From Muribaculaceae bacterium (GTDB lineage: Bacteria; Bacteroidota; Bacteroidia; Bacteroidales; Muribaculaceae), in contig WGUO01000017.1 of assembly GCA_014867205.1 (NCBI GenBank), positions 14,089 to 78,088 of the forward strand: a DNA stretch of 64,000 bases, written 5' to 3'. A program made the position numbers and the translations under genes. The notes under the pieces are model-generated. The model did not search any database and was not told the origin of the DNA. It saw nothing but the letters and a program-made list of their open reading frames with translations. Below, in pieces: positions 22,986 to 33,200 of the stretch (positions are counted from its first letter, which is position 1; each line of letters begins with the position of its first letter).

Positions 22986-24623
22986 TCACTTCATCGGGCA
23001 GATGGGCTTGATCTGCTTGAAGAAGTCATTGCCCTTGTTGTCGACGAGGATGAAGGCCGGGAAGTTCTCGACCTCGATCTTCCATATAGCCTCCATGCCG
23101 AGTTCGGGATATTCGAGGAGCTCGACATTCTTGATGGAGTTCTGGGCAAGGATAGCGGCCGGACCGCCGATCGAGCCGAGATAGAATCCGCCATGCTTCT
23201 TGCAGGCATCGGTTACCTGCTGCGAGCGGTTGCCTTTGGCGATCATCACCATAGAGCCGCCGGCAGCCTGGAACTGGTCGACATAGGGGTCCATGCGTCC
23301 TGCCGTAGTCGGGCCGAACGATCCTGAGGGCATGCCCTCGGGTTTCTTGGCCGGACCGGCGTAATAGATGGGATGGTCCTTGAGATACTGCGGCATCGGC
23401 TCGCCGGCGTCGAGACGCTCCTTGATCTTGGCGTGCGCTATGTCGCGGCCCACGATAATGGTGCCGTTGAGCGAGAGGCGCGTAGACACGGGATATTTGT
23501 CAAGTTGCGCGAGAATATCAGACATCGGGCGGTTGAGGTCGACCTTTACTACCTCACCCTCGCCGGCGTTGCGCATCTCCTCGGGAATCAGTTCGCCGGG
23601 GAACTCGTCGAGTTTCTCGATCCAGAGGCCGTCGCGGTTGATCTTGGCCTTGACGTTGCGGTCGGCCGAGCAGCTTACGCCCATGCCTACGGGGCATGAG
23701 GCGCCGTGGCGGGGCATGCGGATCACGCGGATGTCATGGGCGAAATACTTGCCGCCGAACTGTGCGCCGAGTCCCAGGCAGTGCGCGGCCTCGAGCAGTT
23801 CCTTCTCAAGCTCTACGTCGCGGAAGGCATGACCATACTCGTTGCCCTTGGTGGGGAGATTGTCGTAATACTTAGCCGACGCCTTCTTGACGGCGGCGAG
23901 GTTGGCCTCGGCCGAGGTGCCTCCGATCACGAACGCGATGTGATACGGAGGACAGGCGGCTGTGCCGAGAGTCTTCATCTTCTCAACCAGGAAAGGCACG
24001 AGAGTCTTCTTGTTGAGGATCGCCTTTGTCTCCTGATAGAGGTATGTCTTGTTGGCCGAGCCGCCACCCTTGGCCACGAAGAGGAACTTATACTCGTCGC
24101 CCTCGGTGGCGTGTATGTCGATCTGCGCCGGCAGGTTGCAGCCCGTGTTCACCTCGTCGTACATGTTGAGGGGGGCGTTCTGCGAATAGCGAAGGTTGTT
24201 CTCGGTATAGGTCTTGTAAACCCCGAGAGATATCTTCTCCTCGTCGTCGCAGCCGGTCCAGACCTGCTGGCCCTTGTAGCCGGCACAGATAGAGGTGCCC
24301 GTATCCTGGCAGAAGGGAAGCACGCCCTTGGCGGCCACCTCTGCGTTGCGCAGCATGGTCATGGCGACATATTTATCGTTCTCCGACGCCTCGGGGTCAT
24401 GCAGGATCTTTGCGACCATCTCGTTGTGCTCGCGACGCAGCATGAACGAGCAGTTGTGAGAGGCAACGTTGGCAATGACGGTCAGAGCCTCGGGGTCGAC
24501 CACAAGCATCTCGTGGCCGTTCCAGTTCTCGACCTTCACGTAGTCCTTGGTGATGAGCTGGTACTCCGTGGTGTCGGGTCCCAGCGGAAACATTTCCTGA
24601 TAGTGAAAAGGTTTTGTAGCCAT
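22986..24623 (-). CDS. fum: Class I fumarate hydratase (iron-sulfur)
   Basis: This enzyme interconverts fumarate and malate and in Bacteroidota serves the reductive branch that makes succinate. I start it at ATG 24621-24623 (MATKPFHYQEMFPLGPDTTE), 545 residues; a longer frame opening adds 28 unlikely residues upstream over the promoter. The N-terminal 4Fe-4S ligands are seen in LPFCQDTGT and NTGCNLPAQ, with a further Cys in SCPVGMGVSCSADRN. The C-terminal swivelling domain has SGTIIVGRDIAHAK-like LNGTIIVGRDIAHAKI. It is oxygen-sensitive by family. Confidence 0.95.
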   Translation of the reverse strand: MATKPFHYQEMFPLGPDTTEYQLITKDYVKVENWNGHEMLVVDPEALTVIANVASHNCSFMLRREHNEMVAKILHDPEASENDKYVAMTMLRNAEVAAKGVLPFCQDTGTSICAGYKGQQVWTGCDDEEKISLGVYKTYTENNLRYSQNAPLNMYDEVNTGCNLPAQIDIHATEGDEYKFLFVAKGGGSANKTYLYQETKAILNKKTLVPFLVEKMKTLGTAACPPYHIAFVIGGTSAEANLAAVKKASAKYYDNLPTKGNEYGHAFRDVELEKELLEAAHCLGLGAQFGGKYFAHDIRVIRMPRHGASCPVGMGVSCSADRNVKAKINRDGLWIEKLDEFPGELIPEEMRNAGEGEVVKVDLNRPMSDILAQLDKYPVSTRLSLNGTIIVGRDIAHAKIKERLDAGEPMPQYLKDHPIYYAGPAKKPEGMPSGSFGPTTAGRMDPYVDQFQAAGGSMVMIAKGNRSQQVTDACKKHGGFYLGSIGGPAAILAQNSIKNVELLEYPELGMEAIWKIEVENFPAFILVDNKGNDFFKQIKPICPMK

Positions 24624-24704
24624 TTTATAAATATTAATATGTAATTCAGATATTAGGTCAATCCGGGGCCTCACGGCGCTCTGCGCAAGCCCAGACCAAC
24701 GGCG

Positions 24705-24736
24705 CAAATTTACAAAAAAAAAGTCATAACCCCAAT
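24705..24736 (-). promoter_or_regulatory. Fumarase promoter
   Basis: On the minus strand an ATTG -33-like box (24733-24736), 20 bp, and TAAATTTG (24705-24712). The leader is about 75 nt. Confidence 0.65.
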
Positions 24737-24834
24737 TTTTTCCACATCATTCAGACCCGATTGTGCCAAAGGGCTGCGGGGTAATACAGATTGGGCGGTA
24801 AAAATGTTAATTATAAGGTTGAACTGGGCATTGG

Positions 24835-24866
24835 GTTGTATAATTCACTAAAAATTTATAACTTTG
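24835..24866 (+). promoter_or_regulatory. Promoter of the exopolysaccharide operon
   Basis: GTTG (24835-24838), 20 bp, TAACTTTG (24859-24866). Transcription would begin near 24872, giving about 50 nt of leader before upxY, the region where UpxY proteins are known to act. No invertible-promoter repeats are seen around it. Confidence 0.65.
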
Positions 24867-24921
24867 AAATCGTTTATCGTTACACATACGGATGTAGATA
24901 GACAGGAACTGACCGAAACGC

Positions 24922-25443
24922 ATGGCATGGTATGTAATGCGCGACTTGACCCGCGCAAACGCAAAGAGACCGGCATGGGTCGAGCTGATCGATGCAGGTT
25001 ACCGCGTTTTCACTCCGCTGGTATGGAAAGTACGCCGGCAGGGTGGACGCAAGGAGCGTGTACAGGTGCCGGTGATCCACGATTTGCTCTTCGTGGAGTC
25101 GACACGCGCGCTGCTTGATCCGTTTGTCAGCCGTAAGCCGACTTTGCAATACCGGTACGTGCGCGGGGGTGCCTACTGCGAGGCCATGACGGTGCCCGAC
25201 ACCGACATGGAGCGTTTCATTCGCGCTGTCTCATCGTGCGATGACCCACAGTTTTTCGCCCCGTCGGAAATCACGCCGTCGATGATCGGCCGTGAAGTCA
25301 GGATAGTGGGTGGTCCGCTCGACGGAATGTCAGGCAACCTGCTTTCTGTCAGGGGCTCGCGCAAGCGGCGCCTGATCGTGGAGCTTCCCGGCATGCTCAC
25401 CTCCGCAGTTGAGGTCTCGCCCGATTTCGTGCAATTCGTATAA
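24922..25443 (+). CDS. UpxY-family NusG-like transcription antiterminator
   Basis: The 173-residue protein (MAWYVMRDLTRANAKRPAWV) has a NusG N-terminal domain with the expected two-aromatic start, then FTPLVWKVRRQGGRKERVQV and the LLFVESTRALLDPF stretch. The KOW-like C-terminal domain reads IGREVRIVGGPLDGMSGNL. UpxY proteins are encoded as the first gene of Bacteroides capsule operons. They bind RNA polymerase to stop early termination of that same operon. Here it is the first gene before wza-wzc-wzy, matching that role. Confidence 0.9.
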   Translation: MAWYVMRDLTRANAKRPAWVELIDAGYRVFTPLVWKVRRQGGRKERVQVPVIHDLLFVESTRALLDPFVSRKPTLQYRYVRGGAYCEAMTVPDTDMERFIRAVSSCDDPQFFAPSEITPSMIGREVRIVGGPLDGMSGNLLSVRGSRKRRLIVELPGMLTSAVEVSPDFVQFV

Positions 25444-25507
25444 GTCAGCAATATCAGTAACAGTCAACAACACTTCAGAACGTTAACAGTAGCTACAATA
25501 ACACCCA

Positions 25508-26323
25508 ATGAAAATCAAGAGACATTATCTCGCTGCGCTTGTGGCGGCATCCCTATTGGCGGGAGGCTGCTCGTCGCGTAAGGAGATAACCTATTTTCAA
25601 GACCTGAAGCCGGGTCAAACCACCACCATTACTGCTGCCAGTCCCATCAAGCTGCAGCCCAATGACAAGGTCCTGATCGTCGTCAGCACTACCGACGCAC
25701 GCCTCAACAGCCTTTTCAACCTGCCTGTGCCGCGCAGCAGCCTCGGCGATACCCCCAACCAGGGCTCCGGTGCAGTCTCCAATTCCGACGGAGTCGCTCC
25801 CTATACAATAGACAGCCAGGGTAACATCAACTTCCCTGTACTTGGAAAACTCCACATAGCCGGAATGACCCGCGAGGAGGTCGCCGAATATATCCGCCGC
25901 GAGCTTATCAGCCGCGACCTGGCCAAGAATCCTATCGTAACCGTCGAATACCTTAACCTCAGCGTTACCGTGCTCGGCGAGGTCGGAGGTCCCGGACGAT
26001 ACGCCATCGACCGCGAGGACTATACGATACTCGACGCCATCAGCGCGGCCGGCGACCTGACCATCTTCGGCCGCCGCAACGACATCCGCGTGCTCCGCGA
26101 GGAAAACGGCGTACAGCGCGTCTACAGCGTCAACCTCAACTCGGGCAAGGACCTCACGCAGTCGCCGGTCTATTTCCTGCGTCAAAATGATGTGATATAC
26201 GTGGAGCCCAACTCCACCAAGGCCCGCACATCGACCCCCAACGGCAACTCATTCATGACACCCTCCTTCTGGATATCGATTGCCTCATTTGCCCTGACAA
26301 TCGGTCTGCTCTTCAAGAAATGA
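25508..26323 (+). CDS. Outer-membrane polysaccharide export lipoprotein (Wza type)
   Basis: This forms the outer-membrane channel for exopolysaccharide. The 271-residue product has a lipoprotein signal (LVAASLLAGGC, lipid on Cys19 or 20), a Poly_export domain (PIKLQPNDKVLIVVS ... GNINFPVLGKLHIAGMTREE) and one SLBB domain (VTVLGEVGGPGRYAIDREDY). A single C-terminal membrane helix (FWISIASFALTIGLLF) is unusual for classic Wza but common in Bacteroidota relatives. It lies 64 bp after upxY and 57 bp before the kinase. Confidence 0.93.
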   Translation: MKIKRHYLAALVAASLLAGGCSSRKEITYFQDLKPGQTTTITAASPIKLQPNDKVLIVVSTTDARLNSLFNLPVPRSSLGDTPNQGSGAVSNSDGVAPYTIDSQGNINFPVLGKLHIAGMTREEVAEYIRRELISRDLAKNPIVTVEYLNLSVTVLGEVGGPGRYAIDREDYTILDAISAAGDLTIFGRRNDIRVLREENGVQRVYSVNLNSGKDLTQSPVYFLRQNDVIYVEPNSTKARTSTPNGNSFMTPSFWISIASFALTIGLLFKK

Positions 26324-26380
26324 CAAATAAGCCCTTTAACAGGTCCATTAACATAAACTACTTACTGACAATTCGTTTAA

Positions 26381-28804
26381 ATGGCAACACCGACTGAACT
26401 TAAACCAAAGTCATCCGCGCAGAAAAGCCAGAGGTCCGGACTGCGGATCCAGGAGTTCCTATATATGTGCCTCGAGCACTGGCCCTGGTTCATCGTCTCA
26501 GTGGTGGTCTGCATGGCTTGTGCATACGTATATGTCAAGAAGACTGCCCCAACCTACCGCAAGACAGCCTCGATTCTGATCAAGACCGACTCCCAGGGCC
26601 GCTCAGTCTCGTCAAGCGCGGCCATGTTCGAGGATCTCGGCATAAATCAGGGAAGCTCGTACCTCTACGATGAGATCCAGATTATACAGTCGCCCGACCT
26701 GATGCGGGATGTGGTGCGTCGTCTGAACCTCAACACCACATATACCACAGAGGGCAAGTTCCGTCCTATCGACCTCTACGGCAGCCAGTTGCCGGTCCAT
26801 GTGGAGTTCCCCGACCTTGGTGAGGATGACACCGCATCGTTCAAGCTGAACCTGGAGCGCAACGGCGACTTCACCATAAGCGACATGACAGTCCGTGGCA
26901 ATCTCATAAGCCACGCCCCGATCAAGGCCCGTATCGGCAATATGCTGCGCACCCCAATGGGCCGTCTGCTCGTCACTCCAGCCCAGGCCTATACCGGCAA
27001 CGAGGCTTTCGAGATGACCGTGTCGCACAACACAGTCAAGGGCACTGCTGCCGGACTTAGCGGCGCGCTCAACATAACCACCGACGAGAAGTCGTGGAAC
27101 CTGGTCAACATGACCGTGACCGACATATCGCCCGAGCGTGCACAGGATGTCCTGGCTCAGCTTATCGCCAGCTATAACGACCGCTGGATGCGCGACAAGC
27201 GCACTCTGGCCGACAACTCCAGCAAGTTTATCGAGGAGCGCGTGCAACTGCTCCAGAACGAACTCGGGTCGGTCGACAATGACATCTCGTCGTTCAAGAG
27301 CGCGAACCTCGTGCCTGATGTCGATGCGGCTGCCTCGATCTACATGAGTCAGGCCTCGCAGGCAACCATGGCCCTAAAGGATCTCCGCAACCAGGAGTAC
27401 ATGGCCAAGTATATCCGCAACTATCTGCGCAACTCCGAGAACAACAACAAGCTTCTCCCCTCGAGCACCGGCATAGCCAGCGCAAGCCTCTCGGGTCAGA
27501 TAGCCCAGTACAACACTAAGATTCTCGAGCGCAACAGCCTCGTGTCGCAGAGCTCGGTGTCAAACCCGCTGGTCACCGAACTCGACCAGGTGCTGGGCGC
27601 AATGCGCGGAGCGCTGGTGGCCTCGATAGACAATGAACTCGTGGCGCTTGGCGAACAGATCCGCAGCCAGGAGGGCGTCACCGGCAGCGCAACCTCTAAA
27701 ATTGCCTCCAACCCCCAGCAGGCCAAGTATCTGCTCAGCGTGGAGCGACAGCAGAAAGTCAAGGAGTCACTTTACCTCTACCTGCTGCAGAAACGTGAGG
27801 AGAACCAGCTCAACCAGGCCTTCACCTCCTACAACACGCGCGTCGTGCGCGAGCCTGACGGCTCTAACGCCCCTGTCGCCCCCGCCAGCGGCAACATCAT
27901 GCTGATCTCTTTTGTAATCGGACTCGCAATCCCTGCACTCGTCCTGTTTGAAAAGGAGATGACTGTCCACGTGGTCCGCGGCCGCAAGGACATCAAGGAC
28001 ATGCATATCCCACTTGCCGGCGAACTGCCGCTGCACAGCCGCAAACAGAAACTGCCGCACGTGAGCCAGGCCAACCGCGACCCCAAGCCTGTTGTCGCAG
28101 TCAAGGAGAACAGCCGAAACTCGATCAACGAGGCATTCCGCGTGCTCCGCACCAACCTCGAGTTCATGTTCGCCAACGACACGACATCCAAAGTGGTGAT
28201 GCTCACCTCAGCCAATCCGGGAAGCGGCAAGACTTTCGTGTCCTACAACCTCGCCAAGAGTTTCGCGATTAAGGGAAAGCGGGTCATCGTGCTCGACCTC
28301 GACATGCGCCGCTCGTCGCTCAGCCGTTATCTCGACTCTCCCGACAAGGGCATCTCGGATTATCTGGTCAACCGCATCAATGACATCACCTCGATCATAC
28401 ACACGGTTGACGGATGCCCCAACATGTCTATTATTCCGGTGGGCACAGTGCCTCCCAATCCCACAGAACTTCTCTTCAGCGAGCGTCTGAAAGCCCTGAT
28501 GCAGGACCTCAAGCTTCACTATGACTACGTGTTTATCGACTGCCCGCCGGTCGAGGTCGTGGCTGACTCCTCAATCATCAGCAAGTATGCCGACCACACG
28601 CTGTTTGTGATTCGCGCCGGCGTGCTTGATCTCTCTATGCTCAGTGTAATCGACGAGATGTACAACAAGGGACAATATCCCAACATGTCGCTCGTGCTCA
28701 ACGGCACCATCAACCCCCGAAACAGGTACGCCCGCCGCTATGGCAATCCATACAGCTACGGCTACGGCTACGGCACGGGATACAACTATTCAAGCGACGA
28801 CTGA
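26381..28804 (+). CDS. Polysaccharide co-polymerase with tyrosine kinase domain (Wzc type)
   Basis: This inner-membrane protein of 807 residues controls chain length and export of exopolysaccharide. It has a Wzz domain with membrane helices near 30-50 and near 505-525. A periplasmic coiled coil lies between them. The C-terminal BY-kinase has Walker A (TSANPGSGKTFVSYNLAKS), Walker A' (VIVLDLDMRRSSL) and Walker B (YDYVFIDCPPVE). A tyrosine-rich tail (RRYGNPYSYGYGYGTGYNY) is the site of autophosphorylation. It partners with the upstream Wza-type protein. Confidence 0.95.
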   Translation: MATPTELKPKSSAQKSQRSGLRIQEFLYMCLEHWPWFIVSVVVCMACAYVYVKKTAPTYRKTASILIKTDSQGRSVSSSAAMFEDLGINQGSSYLYDEIQIIQSPDLMRDVVRRLNLNTTYTTEGKFRPIDLYGSQLPVHVEFPDLGEDDTASFKLNLERNGDFTISDMTVRGNLISHAPIKARIGNMLRTPMGRLLVTPAQAYTGNEAFEMTVSHNTVKGTAAGLSGALNITTDEKSWNLVNMTVTDISPERAQDVLAQLIASYNDRWMRDKRTLADNSSKFIEERVQLLQNELGSVDNDISSFKSANLVPDVDAAASIYMSQASQATMALKDLRNQEYMAKYIRNYLRNSENNNKLLPSSTGIASASLSGQIAQYNTKILERNSLVSQSSVSNPLVTELDQVLGAMRGALVASIDNELVALGEQIRSQEGVTGSATSKIASNPQQAKYLLSVERQQKVKESLYLYLLQKREENQLNQAFTSYNTRVVREPDGSNAPVAPASGNIMLISFVIGLAIPALVLFEKEMTVHVVRGRKDIKDMHIPLAGELPLHSRKQKLPHVSQANRDPKPVVAVKENSRNSINEAFRVLRTNLEFMFANDTTSKVVMLTSANPGSGKTFVSYNLAKSFAIKGKRVIVLDLDMRRSSLSRYLDSPDKGISDYLVNRINDITSIIHTVDGCPNMSIIPVGTVPPNPTELLFSERLKALMQDLKLHYDYVFIDCPPVEVVADSSIISKYADHTLFVIRAGVLDLSMLSVIDEMYNKGQYPNMSLVLNGTINPRNRYARRYGNPYSYGYGYGTGYNYSSDD

Positions 28805-28809
28805 ACAAT

Positions 28810-30024
28810 ATGAGTCAGACCGACAAGCCGAACGGCCGTCTGGCCGCCGCGCTCGCAATAACCGCACTGGTGCTGCTCTGCATCAACCCGGGACTAACAC
28901 AGGGGGAGGACAACAAGAACCTCCTCCTGTGTTCGGCTATGTGCCTCTCGCCTCTCGTCATGCTGATGCGGGGGGCGCGTGTCTTCATGCCCCGAATCGA
29001 CATCCCCCTCGTCACAGTCTGCATCTGTGTCATCGGAATGCCCTGCATCTTCCACCCGGCCTCGGTGCGCTGGATCACCATGCTCTTCACCTGTGCCTAT
29101 TGCGTATATTTCATGATGCTCGCGCGACTCGTCAGAATGCCCCACTTCACAGAGCATGACGTAACGCGAATCATAGCAGGCATCATCTATGCGTTTGCGG
29201 CCGTGCTGGTGCTTCAGCAGTTCTGCGTGCTGTTCGGGCTGCCGGTGCCGTTCGAGGCGATGAGTTACCAGGGTCTTCCCTGGAAACTGAACTCGCTCAC
29301 CGCCGAGCCATCGCATACAGCCGTCACCCTCGGAGCCCTGATGTTCTTCTACACGCTGACCCGGAGGACAGCCGACCCCCATGAGAGTCTCTGGCTCTGC
29401 TTCCGACGTCAATGGCCGGTATGGATATGTTTCGTATGGGTGATGTTCTCAACAGTCAATGCATCGGCTTATCTCTTGGCACCCCTCTGCCTGATACCAT
29501 ACATCGACCGGCATACATGGCCATATGCGCTGCTTGCCGCCGCGGCTGTCGCACTGATTGTGTTCCTGACCCCCGTAGGGCAGTTCAGTCAGATAAAACG
29601 GCTCAAGGATACCATGGTTGCGACCCTCACGCTCAACCCGGAGAAAATCATAGAGGCAGACGGTAGCGCGGCCTTCAGGATCGTGCCGACCATATATGGC
29701 GCGAAGGCCATCCACCCGACTGAATCCGACTTCTGGACCGGCCACGGCACCGACGCCGACCAGCGCGACATAGAGGAGCGCCCCTATGACAGAGATCACA
29801 AGGGATCGGCGGGAATATTCTCCCTGCTCTACAACTACGGGGCGATATGCGCGCTTGCCTTCTGGGCTGCCATATTCACAACATGCGTCAATACCCGCAA
29901 ATGGATAACCATCATTCCGGCACTGTTCGCCCTGCAACTCTCAGTCGACTTCAACATGCAGCTCTGCTGGATGGTCATGGCCTTCGCCCTCCTCTACAAC
30001 ACTGTCTCCACTTCCCGACGCTAA
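28810..30024 (+). CDS. O-antigen polymerase/ligase-like membrane protein
   Basis: This 404-residue multi-span protein has about 10 membrane helices and a large periplasmic loop (about 265-335) with GHGTDADQRD, the layout of Wzy polymerases and WaaL ligases. The central segment LTAEPSHTAVTLGALMFFY resembles the Wzy_C region. It lies 5 bp after the kinase gene, so it is cotranscribed. Its likely job is to polymerise or attach the polysaccharide repeat. No flippase or glycosyltransferase gene follows in this operon, so repeat units must be made elsewhere. Confidence 0.75.
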   Translation: MSQTDKPNGRLAAALAITALVLLCINPGLTQGEDNKNLLLCSAMCLSPLVMLMRGARVFMPRIDIPLVTVCICVIGMPCIFHPASVRWITMLFTCAYCVYFMMLARLVRMPHFTEHDVTRIIAGIIYAFAAVLVLQQFCVLFGLPVPFEAMSYQGLPWKLNSLTAEPSHTAVTLGALMFFYTLTRRTADPHESLWLCFRRQWPVWICFVWVMFSTVNASAYLLAPLCLIPYIDRHTWPYALLAAAAVALIVFLTPVGQFSQIKRLKDTMVATLTLNPEKIIEADGSAAFRIVPTIYGAKAIHPTESDFWTGHGTDADQRDIEERPYDRDHKGSAGIFSLLYNYGAICALAFWAAIFTTCVNTRKWITIIPALFALQLSVDFNMQLCWMVMAFALLYNTVSTSRR

Positions 30025-30143
30025 GTTGGGATGTATGTGATATCAGTGACGGGATAGCCCCTTAATATACTGCTGAAGCCAATGGTGTCCAACTCCATTC
30101 CTTAAGAATTCATAAAAAGGGCAGGGGGTTGGAAAATTTTTTG

Positions 30144-30151
30144 TAACTTTG
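30144..30151 (+). promoter_or_regulatory. -7 box upstream of the amidase gene
   Basis: TAACTTTG lies 90 bp before the start codon; no good -33 box at 20 bp. The leader contains a CGTCCGG-rich hairpin (about 30170-30200). Confidence 0.4.
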
Positions 30152-30241
30152 TTGTTTCATAAGGCTACTGTCCGGATGACAGCGTTTGTCGTCCGGGCCG
30201 TGTTGTCGCAACTACCCCGATTTTAACCCAATAATCTGATT

Positions 30242-33200
30242 ATGAGATTTCGGAAATTAATATACATTCTGCTGTGCCTCATCATATCCGTCGCGGCCTT
30301 TGATGCCGCCGATGCATATGCGGCTTCCAAAAAGTCTAAGGCACGCACTTCTCAGTCTGCTTCTTCCTCGAAGTCGAAGAAGGGTAAATCAAAAAAAACG
30401 AACAGAACCAAGAGTTCGAAGAAGTCGAAGAAGTCGCGCTCGAAATCTAAAAAATCGAATAGAGGGAAAAAGCGCAGCCGGGGCCGCAATGTGGCCAAGT
30501 CTGTCTACAAGGCTCCCCCCAAGGAGCAGCCTATGAATGACTCTCTGACACTGACCGTAAACCGTCGCCTCATAGAGAGTATCCCGGCTCACCTCAACCC
30601 GGGCGGCCTGCGCGTGAACAGCGTCAAGCCAGACAAGCAGCACAGATACGCCACCGTCGGCCTCAACGAGAACTTCACATACATGCCCGTGACGCGACAG
30701 CTTATCGACTCGCTCTCGCTCGCCGTGAGCAATGCCCTCCCCGATTCTCTTGCCGGCTACCGTGTGTTCCTTAACGTCGGCAACAAGTCACTTGCATACT
30801 ATATAACTAAAGTCGACAAACTACCCGAGCAATACCGCACCAATCCACCCTTCGTCAAGGAGGTCCACCCCATGGTCACAGCCACCAAGGGCATGGAGAA
30901 CGACATCATAGCACTCTGGCACTCGCATGGCCGGTATTTCAAGGATGGCTCGTGGCAGTGGCAACGCCCGCTCCTCTTCGAGACCGTCGAGGATATATTC
31001 CCGATGGGTTTCATACTCCCCTACGTCGTGCCTATGCTTGAGAACGCCGGCGCATACGTCATGCTTCCCCGAGAGCGCGACATAAACCGCAACGAGGTAA
31101 TCGTCGACAATGACACCAACGACGAGGGCCAGATCTTCTCCCAGCCATACTATCGCGAGGTCAACGGAAACTCCAAGTGGGAGACCGGCGAGGGCGAGGG
31201 CTTCATCTATGACCTGCCCGACTTCCGCGACACGGAGAACCCGTTCGAGAACGGTACATACCGCCAGACAGCCACGCAGCGGGCCGGACGCCCCTCGATC
31301 GCGGCATGGTACGCCGACATACCCGAGGATGGCGAATACGCCGTATATGTCAGCTACAAGACTCTCCCCAACTCCACAGCCGACGCCCGCTACACCGTGA
31401 ACTATTCCGGAGGCTCCAAAGAATTCAGGGTTAACCAGCAGATGGGTGGAGGGACCTGGATTTATCTCGGCACATTCCCCTTCGAGAGCGGATACAGCGA
31501 TCAGGAACCGGTGGTCACGCTGACCAACCACACTGATGGTCAGCAGGGCTCAATAGTCACGGCCGACGCAATAAAGATAGGGGGCGGCCTGGGCAATATA
31601 GCGCGAAGTCCGCGCCGTTCCGACATCTATTATGACCCCTCGACTCCCGAGAACCAGCAGACCGCCCGGAACGACGAGGAAGAAGCCGAGGATGAGGAAT
31701 CAGACGAGGAGACCACCGATGACGAGACTATCGTTGAGAACGGTGACGACATCGCCGACCACGCCGAACAGGGTGGCGAGTCGCCGGCCTCCGCACCCGC
31801 TGCACCCAAAGGTCCGGCGCCGAGATTCTCCACATCGGGGATGCCCCGTTTCCTCGAGGGCGCAAGATACTGGCTGCATTGGGCCGGATTCCCCGAGTAT
31901 GTGTACTCGCCCTATCACGGCACAAACGACTATAAGGATGACTACACAAGCCGCGGCCACTGGGTGAACTATCTGGCCGGAGGCTCCCGGGTGCTCCCGG
32001 GCCGCGAGGGCCTCAACATCCCCGTCGACGCCGCCTTCGCTCTCCACACCGACGCCGGCAAACGAGACAACGACTCGTTCGTCGGAACTCTCGGAATATA
32101 CTTCACCCAGAACGGAGACTCATATAGGGACGGCACACCGCGCATCAACTCGCGCATGCTCACTGACATGATCATGCAGCAGATCACCAACGATATTCGC
32201 CGCGAGCACGAGCCGTCGTGGACACGCCGCTCCATGTGGGACAAGTCATACGTCGAGGCCCGCGTGCCCGAGGTGCCCACAACCCTCATCGAGCTCATGA
32301 GCCACCAGAACTATGCCGACATGACCTACGGTCTTGACCCCAACTTCCGCTTCACCGTGGGCCGCGCGATCTACAAGGGACTGGCGAAATTCATGGCCGA
32401 GCGCAAGGGCCGCAAGCTCGTCATACAGCCCCTCCCCGCCCACGACTTCACAATCAAGCGGACCAGGAGCAAGCAATACCGTCTGAGCTGGAAACCCACC
32501 ACCGACCCTCTGGAGCCTACCGCCGAACCCGACCGATACATAATCATGGAGCGCTCGGGCGATGACCTCGGCTTCCACAAGATCGGAGAGACCAAGTCTA
32601 CCCACTTCGACATCAAGGTCACCGACCATGACATACACAGTTTCTATGTAATAGCCGCCAACGATGGCGGCAAGGCATTCCCGTCGGAGACGCTCGCGCT
32701 GCGCGAGGGTACCACCGACGCCAAGCCGGCCCTGATCATAAACGGCTTCACGCGTGTCAGCGCGCCCGGCCACTACGCCACCTCGACCACTGCAGGCTTT
32801 GACTCCGAGTCAGACTTCGGGGTCCCATATATCCGAGACATCTCGTTCGCAGGCCACCAGACGGAGTTCCGCCGCTCGGCCGGCAACAGTTTCGGCCACA
32901 GCGGCCAGGGATACGTCACCCAGGTGATAGCCGGCAACACATTCGACTTCCCGGCACTGCACGGCGCCGCGATGGCTGCCAATGGCCTCGGATTCGTATC
33001 GACCTCGGTTGCCGCAGTAGAGAAAGGTGAGGTCAAGCTGGCTGACTATCCTGTCGTAGACCTCATACTCGGCAAGCAGAAGAGCACGCTCATAGGCAAC
33101 GGCAAAAAGGGTGTGCAGTTCCGCACATTCCCTGCAGCCCTGCAGAAGGAACTGCGCCACTATGTCGACAAGGGGGGTGACCTCATCGTCAGCGGCGAGT

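Noticed and set aside
22986..24707. Fumarase with a 28-residue longer N-terminus
   Set aside because: The extra part runs back over the -7 promoter box and is unlike fumarase N-termini; ATG 24623 fits the family.
24640..24930. Invertible promoter for the exopolysaccharide operon
   Set aside because: Bacteroides capsule promoters are often flanked by inverted repeats of about 20-30 bp; no such pair is visible around 24835-24866.
28894..29412. Histidine- and arginine-rich minus-strand frame opposite the wzy-like gene
   Set aside because: The plus-strand gene has clear membrane helices and operon spacing; the reverse frame is its shadow.
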